Source of the DNA: an uncultured Alphaproteobacteria bacterium
GTDB lineage: Bacteria > Pseudomonadota > Alphaproteobacteria > HIMB59
DNA: 64,000 nucleotides
Assembly (NCBI GenBank): GCA_902521465.1
Contig: CABYRL010000002.1
Span: forward strand, 122,777-186,776
Direction of reading: 5' to 3'
In this document: one piece after another, positions 19,975-29,370 of the stretch
How the letters are laid out: each line of letters starts with the position of its first letter
Position numbering within the stretch: the stretch's first letter is position 1
Notes under the pieces: model-generated
Database searches by the model: none
What the model was told of the DNA's origin: nothing
What the model saw: the letters and a program-made list of their open reading frames with translations, nothing else
Translations under genes and position numbers: made by a program

Positions 19975-20791
19975 ATCTGTGCAATTATCTAAAAATCTTA
20001 TTAAAAATGATACTGATAGACTGACTTTAATATCTGGTCCATGCTTGTTAGAAAATGAAAAATTAGTCAGAAAAGTTGCGCTATCTCTTATTAAATATAC
20101 AAAAAAAGAAAAGTTTAATTTAGTATTCAAATGTAGTTTTGACAAAGCTAATAGAAGCTCTCATAAAACAATACGTCATAAAATTTCGCTTGATAAATCC
20201 ATAGATATATTAAAAAATCTAAAAAAAGATTTAAAAATATCTATCACTTCCGATGTTCATGAGACTTTTCAAGTTGATAAGTTGGCTGAATTTCTTGATG
20301 TAATACAAATTCCAGCTTTTTTATGTAGGCAAACAGATTTAATAAAAGCTGCTGCACAAACAAAAAAGATTGTAAATGTTAAAAAAGGACAGTTTTTATC
20401 ACATAAAGAAATTTCAAATATCATCAATAAAATTGAAAATGAAAATAACAAAAAAATATTAATAACTGAAAGGGGAAATTCATTTGGATATAATTATTTA
20501 ATAAATGACTTTAAAGGTATTCATTTAATGAAAACATTTGGATACCCAATTATTTTTGACTCAACTCACAGTGTACAACTACCTGGTGGATTGGGTAAAA
20601 AAAGCGGAGGCGCTAGAGAGTATGTGACACCATTATCGAAAGCTGCTTCATCTTTAAGGATTGCAGGTTTCTTCATTGAAACTCACCCTAACCCAGAAAC
20701 GGCATTAAGTGACGGTCCTAATATGGTATATTTACATAAAATGCCAGAACTCTTAAATGCTATAAACAAAATAAATAAGGCGGCAAAATAA
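19967..20791 (+). CDS. kdsA: 3-deoxy-8-phosphooctulonate (KDO-8-P) synthase
   Basis: KdsA condenses PEP and arabinose 5-phosphate to KDO-8-P for the lipopolysaccharide inner core. The 274-residue TIM-barrel protein shows LISGPCLLEN, FKCSFDKANRSS, TSDVHE, IQIPAFLCRQTDL, VNVKKGQFLS, and FDSTHSVQLPGG with the substrate and metal-site residues. ISGPC with an N-terminal Cys in the barrel resembles metal-dependent or hybrid forms, but I cannot decide this. Stop and eno start are directly adjacent (TAAATG). Confidence 0.95.
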   Translation: MPRSVQLSKNLIKNDTDRLTLISGPCLLENEKLVRKVALSLIKYTKKEKFNLVFKCSFDKANRSSHKTIRHKISLDKSIDILKNLKKDLKISITSDVHETFQVDKLAEFLDVIQIPAFLCRQTDLIKAAAQTKKIVNVKKGQFLSHKEISNIINKIENENNKKILITERGNSFGYNYLINDFKGIHLMKTFGYPIIFDSTHSVQLPGGLGKKSGGAREYVTPLSKAASSLRIAGFFIETHPNPETALSDGPNMVYLHKMPELLNAINKINKAAK

Positions 20792-22063
20792 ATGAAAATT
20801 AAAAATATAACAGCAAGAGAAATTTTTGATAGTAGGGGTAACCCAACTGTAGAATGTGAGATGATATTTGAAAACATACCATATCCATTTCGTGGAATGG
20901 TTCCATCAGGTGCATCCACAGGAAAATTTGAAGCATTAGAATTAAGAGATTTAGACACAAATAGAATGAGTGGCAAAGGTGTCTTAAAAGCTGTATCTAA
21001 TGTTAACAAACTGATAAAACCAAAAATTTTAGATAAAAGTTTTGCTGATTTCAGAGAATTTGATCAACTCCTAATAGATTTAGATGGCACAGAAAATAAA
21101 TCAAATTATGGAGCAAACGCTATTTTATCTATTAGTCTTGCTTACTATAAGGCTTGGTCTTATGCAAACTTTGGTGCAATATTTCTTTCTCAGGGTTTAG
21201 ATAATTTAATTATTCCTGTTCCAATGTTGAATGTAATAAATGGCGGACAACATGCTGATAATGATGTTGATTTTCAAGAGTTTATGATTTTACCAATAGG
21301 ATTTAAATCTTTAACTGAAGCTTTATCTTCAACACATTCTGTTATAGCCAATATAAAAAAAGAATTAAAATCTAGATCTTTAAATACTAATCTTGGCGAT
21401 GAAGGGGGTTTTGCTCCTAATTTAAAATCTCATTTAGATGTTTTAGATTTAATATGTAATTCAATTTCAAAAGCAGGCTTTAAATTAAATGATCACTTTA
21501 AAATTTCATTAGATGCAGCCTCTAGTGAGTTTTACTCTGATGGAAAATATAATTTCGAGGGTAACTCATATTCAACTGAAGAAATGATAAGTGTTTATGA
21601 AAATATTTGTAAAAACTATCCTATTTTCTCAATTGAAGATGCACTTAATGAAGAAGATTATAAAGGTTGGGTAAAAATTACAAATAAACTTGGTTCAAAG
21701 ATACGATTAGTTGGTGATGATCTTTTTGTTACAAATATACAAAAGTTGCAAACTGGTATAGATGAAAAACAAGCTAACAGTATTTTAATTAAATTGAATC
21801 AAATAGGCACAGTTAAAGAAACTTTAGAAGCTATCAACCTAGCGACAGATAATAGTTTTGCATCTATTATGTCTCATAGGTCAGGAGAAACTGAAGATTC
21901 TTTTATCTCAGATTTAGCTGTTGCTTCACGCTGTCCTTTGATTAAAACTGGTTCATTAGCTAGATCTGATAGAGTTGCAAAATACAATCAGTTACTTAGA
22001 ATATCAGAAAATGACAATATTAAAGGGTATGCTGGTGAATTAAGTGAAGTTTTTAAAAGCTAG
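20792..22063 (+). CDS. eno: Enolase
   Basis: Enolase interconverts 2-phosphoglycerate and PEP. The 423-residue protein has ITAREIFDSRGNPTVE, the mobile loop VPSGASTGKFEALELRD, GGQHADN, LGDEGGFAPNL with the catalytic Glu, and SIEDALNEEDYKGW and LVGDDLFVTN with metal ligands. Later motifs are LIKLNQIGTVKETLEA with the catalytic Lys and the enolase signature SHRSGETEDSFISDL. Length is normal. Co-location with pyrG, kdsA and the pdh genes is conserved in alphaproteobacteria. Confidence 0.98.
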   Translation: MKIKNITAREIFDSRGNPTVECEMIFENIPYPFRGMVPSGASTGKFEALELRDLDTNRMSGKGVLKAVSNVNKLIKPKILDKSFADFREFDQLLIDLDGTENKSNYGANAILSISLAYYKAWSYANFGAIFLSQGLDNLIIPVPMLNVINGGQHADNDVDFQEFMILPIGFKSLTEALSSTHSVIANIKKELKSRSLNTNLGDEGGFAPNLKSHLDVLDLICNSISKAGFKLNDHFKISLDAASSEFYSDGKYNFEGNSYSTEEMISVYENICKNYPIFSIEDALNEEDYKGWVKITNKLGSKIRLVGDDLFVTNIQKLQTGIDEKQANSILIKLNQIGTVKETLEAINLATDNSFASIMSHRSGETEDSFISDLAVASRCPLIKTGSLARSDRVAKYNQLLRISENDNIKGYAGELSEVFKS

Positions 22064-22331
22064 TAGTTTAATAAATTTCTTTTTTATATTTGTATTGATT
22101 TACCTGATATATCACACAGTTTATGGAAAGTTCAATATCGGAAATTACTTAATTTATCAATTTGAGGAAAAAATGTATAAAAAATTGCAATCCAATCTCG
22201 ATCAAAAAATGTTAGATATTAATATTGATTTACACTCTTTCTACTCTAACAAAGAGGATTATATTGATGAAATTACAAAGCAGAATAATCCTAATATTCA
22301 AGATGGAGAGACCATATTAAAATTAGATTAA
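22044..22331 (+). CDS. FtsB/DivIC-family cell division protein
   Basis: A 95-residue bitopic membrane protein. It has a short cytoplasmic start, one membrane helix (LINFFFIFVLIYLIYHTVYG), then a Lys- and Gln-rich stretch fit for a coiled coil (QFEEKMYKKLQSNLDQKMLDI). FtsB/DivIC proteins bridge FtsL and FtsQ in the divisome. The assignment rests on topology, size and the conserved position between eno and pdhA in alphaproteobacteria. Sequence signal alone is weak. It overlaps eno by 20 bases. Confidence 0.75.
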   Translation: MKFLKASSLINFFFIFVLIYLIYHTVYGKFNIGNYLIYQFEEKMYKKLQSNLDQKMLDINIDLHSFYSNKEDYIDEITKQNNPNIQDGETILKLD

Positions 22332-22332
22332 G

Positions 22333-23310
22333 ATGAATAAAAAAAATAAAAATAATTTTACAAACGACCAGTTACTGAAGTTTTACGAAAAAATGTTTTT
22401 AATTAGAAAATTTGAAGAGAAAGCTGCTCAATTATATGGAGCTGGAAAAATTGGAGGTTTCTGTCATTTATACATTGGCCAAGAGGCTGTTGTAATAGGT
22501 ATTCTTTCTTCTATTAACTCAGAGGATACCGTTATCACTGCTTATAGAGATCATGGACATATATTAGCTCGTGGAGTAGATCCTAAACTAGTAATGGCTG
22601 AATTAACTGGAAGGAAAGATGGAATTTCAAAAGGCAAGGGTGGATCAATGCACATGTTCTCCAAAGCTAATAGATTTTATGGTGGACACGGTATCGTTGG
22701 AGCACAAGTACCTTTAGGCGTTGGCATTGGTTTCGCACATAAATACAGAAACGAAAAAAAGATTTCAAGAGTCTATTTAGGGGATGGAGCTATGAGTAAT
22801 GGCCAAGTTTTTGAGGCATTTAATTTAGCATCACTTTGGGAGTTACCAGTATTATTTATTATCGAAAACAATAAATATGGAATGGGTACATCTATTGGAA
22901 GGTCTGCAGCAGGAGGTGAGTTGTACGAACGAGCAACTGTATTTGGCATTAAAGGTGAAAAAGTAGACGGAATGAATTTTTTTGATGTAAGTGAGTCAGC
23001 TATAAGGGCAAGAGAATATATCGAAAAAAATTCTAAGCCCTACATTATTGAAATGGATACATATAGATTTAGAGGCCATTCAATGTCTGATCCCGGTCTA
23101 TACAGGACTAAAGATGAAGTGAATAAAATGAAAGAGATAGACCCTGTGTTAATGATGAAAGAAACTTTATTAAATGATTATAAAATTCAAGAGGACACGA
23201 TTAAAGATATTGAAAGTGATATTAAGAAACAAATTAAAGATGTAGAAAAATTTTCACTTGAGTCGCCACTTCCAGATCTAAAAGAATTATACACCGAGGT
23301 ATATTTATGA
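22333..23310 (+). CDS. pdhA: Pyruvate dehydrogenase E1 component, alpha subunit
   Basis: E1-alpha binds thiamine diphosphate and, with E1-beta, decarboxylates pyruvate. The 325-residue protein shows MFLIRKFEEKAAQLYGAGKIGGFCHLYIGQEAV, TAYRDHGHILARG, KGGSMHMFS, the ThDP motif GDGAMSNGQVFEAFNLASLW, and YRFRGHSMSDPGLYRTKDEV, the phosphorylation-loop region in mitochondrial homologues. It opens the pdhA-pdhB-pdhC-lpd-lipA run, overlapping pdhB by four bases (ATGA). Confidence 0.96.
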   Translation: MNKKNKNNFTNDQLLKFYEKMFLIRKFEEKAAQLYGAGKIGGFCHLYIGQEAVVIGILSSINSEDTVITAYRDHGHILARGVDPKLVMAELTGRKDGISKGKGGSMHMFSKANRFYGGHGIVGAQVPLGVGIGFAHKYRNEKKISRVYLGDGAMSNGQVFEAFNLASLWELPVLFIIENNKYGMGTSIGRSAAGGELYERATVFGIKGEKVDGMNFFDVSESAIRAREYIEKNSKPYIIEMDTYRFRGHSMSDPGLYRTKDEVNKMKEIDPVLMMKETLLNDYKIQEDTIKDIESDIKKQIKDVEKFSLESPLPDLKELYTEVYL

Positions 23311-24677
23311 AAATACTTTTACCAGCTTTATCTCCAACAATGGAAACAGGTAACTTAGTAAAATGGTTAGTTAAAGAGGGAGATAGTGTAGTTTCAGGAG
23401 ATATTTTAGCAGAAATTGAAACTGATAAAGCTACTATGGAACTAGAGTCACCCGATGATGGTAAAGTTGAGAAAATACTAGTTAAAGAAGGCACTGAAAA
23501 TATAAGTGTTAATACTGAGATAGCTCTACTTAAAGTTGATGGTGAGGAAATAGAGGAGATAACAGAAAAACCTATTGAAAAATCTCCACAAGTCTCCTCT
23601 AACGACTCTGAACCTCTTTCATCAGAAGTAAATATTTCAATGAATTCTCTTTTAAATCAATCAAAAGAAAATTCAGGTGGAAAGAATTGGTCTGAAAAAG
23701 AAATATCTATGAGAGAGGCATTGAATCAAGCTATTGAAGAAGAAATGAAATTAGACAAAGATGTTTTTCTCTTAGGAGAAGAGGTAGCTGAATACGATGG
23801 TGCATATAAAGTAACCCAAGGGCTTCTTGATAAATTTGGATCAAAAAGGGTTTTAGATACTCCTATTTCTGAACATGGTTTTACAGGTTTAGCTATTGGA
23901 GCAGCCATGGCAGGACTTAAGCCTATATGTGAATTTATGACTTTTAATTTTTCTATGCAAGCGATTGATCAAATAGTTAATTCTGCTGCTAAATCTTTAT
24001 ATATGTCAGGCGGAGAAATAAATGTTCCAATAGTTTTTCGAGGCCCAAATGGTGCTGCGGCTAGAGTTGGAGCACAACATAGCCAATGTTTTATATCATG
24101 GTTCTCTCATATTCCAGGCTTGATAGTAATAGCTCCTTCAAATGCAAGAGATGCAAAAGGTTTATTAAAATCATCTATTCGAAATCCCAATCCTGTTGTT
24201 TTTTTAGAGCATGAATTACTCTATAAAGAAAAAACTAACGTTCCTGAAGAGAACGATTTTTTAATTCCTATTGGTAAAGGCAATCTTATTAAAGAAGGTA
24301 AAGATGTCACTATAATTGGTTTTTCAATGACTGTTCAAAGAATATTAAACGCTCTCCCATCAATTGAAAAACTGGGGATTAGTCCTGATATTATAGATCT
24401 AAGATCAATTAAACCTCTAGATGAAGAATTGATATATAATTCCGTTAAGAAAACCAATAGAGCTGTAATTGTTGAGGATGGCTTTGGTAGTACAAGTTTT
24501 GGATCACACTTATCTTATTTAATCCAATCAAACTGCTTTGATTTCCTTGACTCAGAAATAATTAAAGTTAGTGGAAAAGATGTCCCAATGCCATATGCAG
24601 AAAATTTAGAAAAATTAGCATTACCCAACACTGATGAAATTGTATCTGCTGTTAAAAAAGTGTCATATATAAATTAA
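23307..24677 (+). CDS. pdhB: Pyruvate dehydrogenase E1 component, beta subunit with N-terminal lipoyl domain
   Basis: E1-beta subunit of the pyruvate dehydrogenase complex. The first 80 residues are a lipoyl domain (LPALSPTMETGNLVKW and EIETDKATMELESP, with lipoyl Lys41). An acidic Ser-rich linker follows, then the transketolase-like domain (MREALNQAIEEEMKLD, LLGEEVAEYDGAYKVTQGL, DTPISEHGFTGLAIGAAM, FRGPNGAAARVGAQHSQ). The lipoyl-E1-beta fusion is typical of alphaproteobacteria, so the complex here has lipoyl arms on two subunits. The stop overlaps pdhC (TAATG). Confidence 0.96.
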   Translation: MKILLPALSPTMETGNLVKWLVKEGDSVVSGDILAEIETDKATMELESPDDGKVEKILVKEGTENISVNTEIALLKVDGEEIEEITEKPIEKSPQVSSNDSEPLSSEVNISMNSLLNQSKENSGGKNWSEKEISMREALNQAIEEEMKLDKDVFLLGEEVAEYDGAYKVTQGLLDKFGSKRVLDTPISEHGFTGLAIGAAMAGLKPICEFMTFNFSMQAIDQIVNSAAKSLYMSGGEINVPIVFRGPNGAAARVGAQHSQCFISWFSHIPGLIVIAPSNARDAKGLLKSSIRNPNPVVFLEHELLYKEKTNVPEENDFLIPIGKGNLIKEGKDVTIIGFSMTVQRILNALPSIEKLGISPDIIDLRSIKPLDEELIYNSVKKTNRAVIVEDGFGSTSFGSHLSYLIQSNCFDFLDSEIIKVSGKDVPMPYAENLEKLALPNTDEIVSAVKKVSYIN

Positions 24678-25960
24678 TGTTATATGAAGTTAATTTACCT
24701 TCTTTATCTCCCACAATGGAGGAGGGTAAAATTGTTAAGTGGATAAAAAAAGAAAAAGATCCAATATTAAGTGGTGAGGTTTTATTCGAAGTTGAAACAG
24801 ATAAAGCTACAATGGAGTACGAGTCACCAGAAGATGGGTATATTGCTAAAATAATATCCAATGAAGGTGAAACAGCAAACGTTAATCAATTAGTTGCAAT
24901 AATTTCAGACGATTTGACTTTTACACAAGAGGATATAAATAATTTTCTAAAAAATAATAATTCAGATAATAAAATACAAACTTTAGAAATAAATCCTTCT
25001 GAAAATGATAAAGATTTTGTTTCAGATAAAATATTAATTACACCCTTAGCTAAAAAAATAGCTCAAAAAAAAAATATAGATATTTCAAAAATAAAATCGA
25101 TTTCAAGAAGAATACATACCGATGATCTTGATATAAATGAAAATTTTGATAACGGGGCTATAAGAGTATTTATATCCCCACTTGCCAAAAAAATCTCAAA
25201 TGAAAAATCTATAGATTTATCAAAATTAAAAGGTACTGGTCCAGATAATAGAATTATTTTAAGAGATGTATCAGACTCAAATCATTTGTCTCAAAGCCCT
25301 AATGTTAATAAATTACGACAAGCTATTGCAAAAGCAACAACACATTCCAAAAATAACATTCCACATTTTTATTTAAATACTAGAGTGAATATGGCTACTC
25401 TATTAAAATTTAGAAAAGATCAAAAATTAAAAGGTAATAAGTACTCTTTAAATGCGATATTAATGCAATCTATATCAAAAGCATTCAAAGCATTTCCAGA
25501 CTCAAATTGTACATATAAAGATAATGGTGAATTTATTATTAATAAAGATCATAATATTGGTATTGCCGTTGACTCTAAGTTTGGCTTAAAAATGCCTGTA
25601 ATCAAAAAGATAAATAATTTTAGTTTAAATGAAATCAACTCCAATCTTAATGAAAAGATAAATTTATCAAGAGATAATAAACTTTCTCCCTCTGATCTGT
25701 CAGATGGTGTCATAAGTATATCTAATTTGGGTTCATTTAATATCCGTAGTTTTGATGCTATTATTTTACCAGGACAAACATACATATTAGCAGTAGGACA
25801 GATTTTTGAGGATGTTTTTGTGGACAAAGGTAAGATTGAAATAGGGAGTTTTATAAATTTGACATTATCATGTGATCATAGAGCTGTTGATGGAGTTTTA
25901 GCATCACAATTTTTTTCTAGTATTGTACAAAATTTAGAAAATATTTCAGATGACAATTAA
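24677..25960 (+). CDS. pdhC: Dihydrolipoyllysine acetyltransferase (E2), with a duplicated subunit-binding segment
   Basis: E2 core of the pyruvate dehydrogenase complex, transferring acetyl groups to CoA. The lipoyl domain spans residues 1 to 78, with lipoyl Lys43 in VETDKATMEYES. Two copies of the peripheral subunit-binding domain follow. ITPLAKKIAQKKNIDISKIK (about 121 to 151) has lost the GTGPxxRI turn, while ISPLAKKISNEKSIDLSKLKGTGPDNRIILRDV (about 166 to 198) is complete. The catalytic domain ends with SCDHRAVDGVLASQF, which holds the active His and Asp. Normally one such domain is present. It overlaps lpd by 11 bases. Confidence 0.95.
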   Translation: MLYEVNLPSLSPTMEEGKIVKWIKKEKDPILSGEVLFEVETDKATMEYESPEDGYIAKIISNEGETANVNQLVAIISDDLTFTQEDINNFLKNNNSDNKIQTLEINPSENDKDFVSDKILITPLAKKIAQKKNIDISKIKSISRRIHTDDLDINENFDNGAIRVFISPLAKKISNEKSIDLSKLKGTGPDNRIILRDVSDSNHLSQSPNVNKLRQAIAKATTHSKNNIPHFYLNTRVNMATLLKFRKDQKLKGNKYSLNAILMQSISKAFKAFPDSNCTYKDNGEFIINKDHNIGIAVDSKFGLKMPVIKKINNFSLNEINSNLNEKINLSRDNKLSPSDLSDGVISISNLGSFNIRSFDAIILPGQTYILAVGQIFEDVFVDKGKIEIGSFINLTLSCDHRAVDGVLASQFFSSIVQNLENISDDN

Positions 25961-27323
25961 TTATGATTTAACAATTGTTGGTGGCGGTCCTGGTGGTTAT
26001 GTTGCTGCTATAAAAGCAGCACAACTTGGTATGAAGGTTGCTTTATTTGAAGAGGATAAACTAGGAGGTGTATGTCTTAATTGGGGATGTATTCCAACTA
26101 AATCATTACTACATTCAGCAGAATTCATGGAAGAGGCCAATCATTTTGGGCTTAATAAGAAAGATCTTACTAAAATTGCTCTGGATAAAGTTGTTGAAAT
26201 GTCAAGAACAGCATCTGATAATTTATCAAAAGGCGTCAACTCACTCATGAAAAAAAATAAAATAGATATTTATAAACATAGAGCATATCCAAAAAAAATA
26301 GATAATGAATTTTTTGTAAATACAACCTCAGAAGAAATTTCCTCTAAGAATATGATTATTGCTACAGGATGCAAACCTAGAACAATTGGTGACATTAAAT
26401 TTTCTAGTTTAATTTGGAGTTCCAAAGAAGCAATGATACCTAAATTTCTTCCAAAAAAATTATGTATTATCGGATCAGGAGCTATTGGAATAGAGTTTGC
26501 AAGTATTTATAATGCCTTAGGTTCGGATGTTACTGTGTTTGAGTCTCAAAATAAGATTTTACCTACGTTTGATGACGATATTTCAAATGAGTCAAAAAAA
26601 ATATTTGAAAAAAAGGGTATTAAATTTGAGTTAAATGCAAAAATTGAGAAAATTGTTGAAGACAGAAAGAATGTACGCTTTAAAAATTTTGACCAAAATG
26701 TAGCATGTGATGCATTAATACTATCTGTAGGTGTCATACCTAATATAGATAATGATTTTATAAGTTCCCTTAACTTAAACCTATCTGATACTGGTTATAT
26801 AAATACAAACCATAACTATGAGACAAATATTAAGGGTTTATATGCCATAGGTGATATTATTGGTGCTCCATGGTTAGCTCATAAAGCCATGCACGATGCC
26901 ATAAATTGTGTGACTCATATTTCAACAGGTAATGATACTCATAAACCAAAAGAAAATCATATCCCTGGTTGCATATATAGCTTACCACAAATTGCTACTG
27001 TAGGTTTCACTGAAAAACAACTTAAGGACAATAACACTCCCTACAAGACGGGTAATTTTCCATTTTTAGCGAATGGTAAATCACAAACTATGTCTAACTC
27101 ATTCGGTTTTGTTAAAACGCTCTTTAATTCTGAGACTGGAGAAGTATTGGGCGCACATCTTATTGGACCTGATGTTACAGAGATGATCGCCACTTTTGGC
27201 CTAGCTATTTCATCTGAGTCGACAGAAGATGAATTTATCAATACTGTTTTCGCACATCCAACTTTATCAGAGTCTATCCATGAAAGCGTATTATCAGCTT
27301 TTGAAAAACCCTTGCATTTTTAA
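25950..27323 (+). CDS. lpd: Dihydrolipoamide dehydrogenase (E3)
   Basis: E3 reoxidises dihydrolipoyl groups with FAD and NAD. The 457-residue protein has the FAD-binding [17 protein letters not shown], the redox disulfide in [20 protein letters not shown], the NAD-binding [17 protein letters not shown], the second FAD motif [18 protein letters not shown], and the catalytic His-Glu in [12 protein letters not shown]. Length is normal. It lies between pdhC and lipA in a single run, so it is probably the pyruvate dehydrogenase E3. Confidence 0.96.
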   Translation: MTINYDLTIVGGGPGGYVAAIKAAQLGMKVALFEEDKLGGVCLNWGCIPTKSLLHSAEFMEEANHFGLNKKDLTKIALDKVVEMSRTASDNLSKGVNSLMKKNKIDIYKHRAYPKKIDNEFFVNTTSEEISSKNMIIATGCKPRTIGDIKFSSLIWSSKEAMIPKFLPKKLCIIGSGAIGIEFASIYNALGSDVTVFESQNKILPTFDDDISNESKKIFEKKGIKFELNAKIEKIVEDRKNVRFKNFDQNVACDALILSVGVIPNIDNDFISSLNLNLSDTGYINTNHNYETNIKGLYAIGDIIGAPWLAHKAMHDAINCVTHISTGNDTHKPKENHIPGCIYSLPQIATVGFTEKQLKDNNTPYKTGNFPFLANGKSQTMSNSFGFVKTLFNSETGEVLGAHLIGPDVTEMIATFGLAISSESTEDEFINTVFAHPTLSESIHESVLSAFEKPLHF

Positions 27324-27325
27324 AC

Positions 27326-28234
27326 ATGATTAGACATCCAGAAAAAATTAAAAAATTTAATCCTACGACAATTAGAAAACCTAATTGGTTAAAAGTTAAG
27401 GCACCTACATCAAAAAAATATTTTGAAACACTAGATACAGTTAAATCTCATAACTTAGTTACAGTATGTCAAGAAGCAGCATGTCCAAATATCGGTGAAT
27501 GTTGGGAAAAAAAACATGCAACTTTTATGATATTAGGAGATACCTGCACTAGAGCATGTGCATTTTGTAACGTAAAAACCGGCAAACCATCAGAACCTCC
27601 AGATCCAATGGAACCTCTAAACGTTGCTAAATCTGTTTTAAAATTAGGACTTAAACATGTTGTAGTAACAAGTGTTGACCGAGATGACTTACCTGATGGC
27701 GGTGCTCAGCATTTTATTAACACAATTAGATATATCAGAGAACTATCAAATAAAACGACAATAGAAATACTAACTCCTGACTTTCTTAGGAAAAATAGAA
27801 ATTATATTGATATCGCAAAAGTTAAACCTGATGTTTTCAACCATAATTTAGAAACAGTTCCAAGAATTTATAAACAAATCAGACCTGGATCAAATTACAT
27901 AGAGAGTTTGAGGCTCTTACGAGAGGTAAAAGAATTTGACCGATCAATTTTTACGAAGTCTGGTATTATGGTTGGATTAGGAGAGAAATATTCAGAAATC
28001 ATTGAAGTATTAAAGGATATGAAAGATTCTGATATTGATTTTGTTACAATAGGACAATATCTACAACCATCTATTCATCATGAAAAAGTTCATAAGTTTT
28101 ATACTCCTGACGAGTTTAAAAGTCTTTATAATATTTGTTTAAATCTAGGTTTCAAAATGATTTCGTCTTCACCAATGACAAGGTCAAGTTATCATGCAGA
28201 CGAAGATTTTGAAAAACTCAAAAAAGTAGTTTAA
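27326..28234 (+). CDS. lipA: Lipoyl synthase
   Basis: LipA is a radical SAM enzyme that inserts two sulfurs into protein-bound octanoyl groups, here fitting the lipoyl domains encoded just upstream. The 302-residue protein has both iron-sulfur motifs: [13 protein letters not shown] (Cys48, 53, 59; auxiliary cluster) and CTRACAFC (Cys74, 78, 81; SAM cluster). It ends with [13 protein letters not shown], including the conserved RSSY. It starts 2 bases after lpd and its stop overlaps convergent ispDF by four bases. Confidence 0.97.
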   Translation: MIRHPEKIKKFNPTTIRKPNWLKVKAPTSKKYFETLDTVKSHNLVTVCQEAACPNIGECWEKKHATFMILGDTCTRACAFCNVKTGKPSEPPDPMEPLNVAKSVLKLGLKHVVVTSVDRDDLPDGGAQHFINTIRYIRELSNKTTIEILTPDFLRKNRNYIDIAKVKPDVFNHNLETVPRIYKQIRPGSNYIESLRLLREVKEFDRSIFTKSGIMVGLGEKYSEIIEVLKDMKDSDIDFVTIGQYLQPSIHHEKVHKFYTPDEFKSLYNICLNLGFKMISSSPMTRSSYHADEDFEKLKKVV

Positions 28235-29370
28235 TTTTCTTTCAGAGAAATATTTGACCAACAGGCTATAAAATCACCTCTACCAATTAGTCCAGATTTT
28301 TCATTAGTAGTTGCTTTTATACTTATACTATTTTTATTGATATCAAGTTTCTTTGAAATACTGTCTAAAATTTTTTTAAAATGAGGATTTATTTTGGGTT
28401 CTTCTGAAACAATCATTAAGTCAATATTATTAATCATCTTTTTCTTCGAATTCATTTTATTTAAAGCATAATTTAAGAAATCTATTGAGTTTCTATTTAA
28501 ATTTTTTTTAACATTTGGAAAATATGTACCTATATCTCTTAGAGATAGAGCTCCAAGAATGGAGTCTGTAATTGCATGCAGTATCACATCTCCATCTGAA
28601 TGAGAAATTACTTTTACTTTTGATTTTATTTTTGCTCCACCAAGTTTTAATAAATTATTTCTATTAGTTTTGATAATTCTATGAATATCATAACCAATTC
28701 CTACTAAAATATTATTTTCAACTAATTTATTTAATGTTTCTAATTCGTCTTTGTAGGTAATTTTAATATTTATTTCATTTTGTAATAAATATTTAATTTT
28801 AAATTTATTGTTTTCATTTCTAAAAAGTTGACTATCATCTGTTAATATTTTTTTATTATTTTTGTTATGTAAAAAAATAAGTTTATTTTTAATAAATCCT
28901 TGTGGCGTTTTAATAAGTTTAAGTTTTTCTCTGTCAATATTATTATGATTAATAATAGCTGTATCAGAACATTTGCTATATGGTACCACACAGTCATATT
29001 TTTTTTCTACTAAATTTTTGACTATTTTTTTGATCAATTTTTGAGAATTTAAAGGCCTAGCTACATCATGTATTAACACATATTTTGATCTAAATTTAGA
29101 TTTGTATAAGGCATTTTTTACACTCTCTGATCTAGTCTCTCCCCCCTTTATTACCTCTAAATCACGAAAAATGTTAATATTTTTATCTTTTAGATTATTA
29201 ATTATTAATGTTATTTTTTTGAATTTAAGTTCTTTTAGAAATTCAATATTATGTGTAAGTAAATTTTTATTTTTAAATTTAGCTAAAAGCTTATTGGTTT
29301 TAGATGAAAATCGTAAACTATTACCACCTGCTAAAAGGATGAAATGAATTTTAGAGTTAATTAATGTCAA
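28231..29370 (-). CDS. ispDF: Bifunctional IspD-IspF of the MEP isoprenoid pathway
   Basis: A fusion of MEP cytidylyltransferase and MECDP synthase, common in alphaproteobacteria. Residues 1 to about 215 form IspD ([36 protein letters not shown]). About 220 to 379 form IspF ([35 protein letters not shown], with metal ligands, and [15 protein letters not shown]). The start is a TTG at 29370, because an in-frame TAA lies only three codons upstream and no ATG precedes the LLAGG motif. The TTG overlaps the ATG region of divergent ntrY by 7 bases. Confidence 0.94.
   Translation of the reverse strand: MTLINSKIHFILLAGGNSLRFSSKTNKLLAKFKNKNLLTHNIEFLKELKFKKITLIINNLKDKNINIFRDLEVIKGGETRSESVKNALYKSKFRSKYVLIHDVARPLNSQKLIKKIVKNLVEKKYDCVVPYSKCSDTAIINHNNIDREKLKLIKTPQGFIKNKLIFLHNKNNKKILTDDSQLFRNENNKFKIKYLLQNEINIKITYKDELETLNKLVENNILVGIGYDIHRIIKTNRNNLLKLGGAKIKSKVKVISHSDGDVILHAITDSILGALSLRDIGTYFPNVKKNLNRNSIDFLNYALNKMNSKKKMINNIDLMIVSEEPKINPHFKKILDSISKKLDINKNSISIKATTNEKSGLIGRGDFIACWSNISLKEN

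Noticed and set aside
20683-21009. 108-residue minus-strand ORF over kdsA and eno
   Set aside because: Lies opposite highly conserved KdsA and enolase sequence; a shadow.
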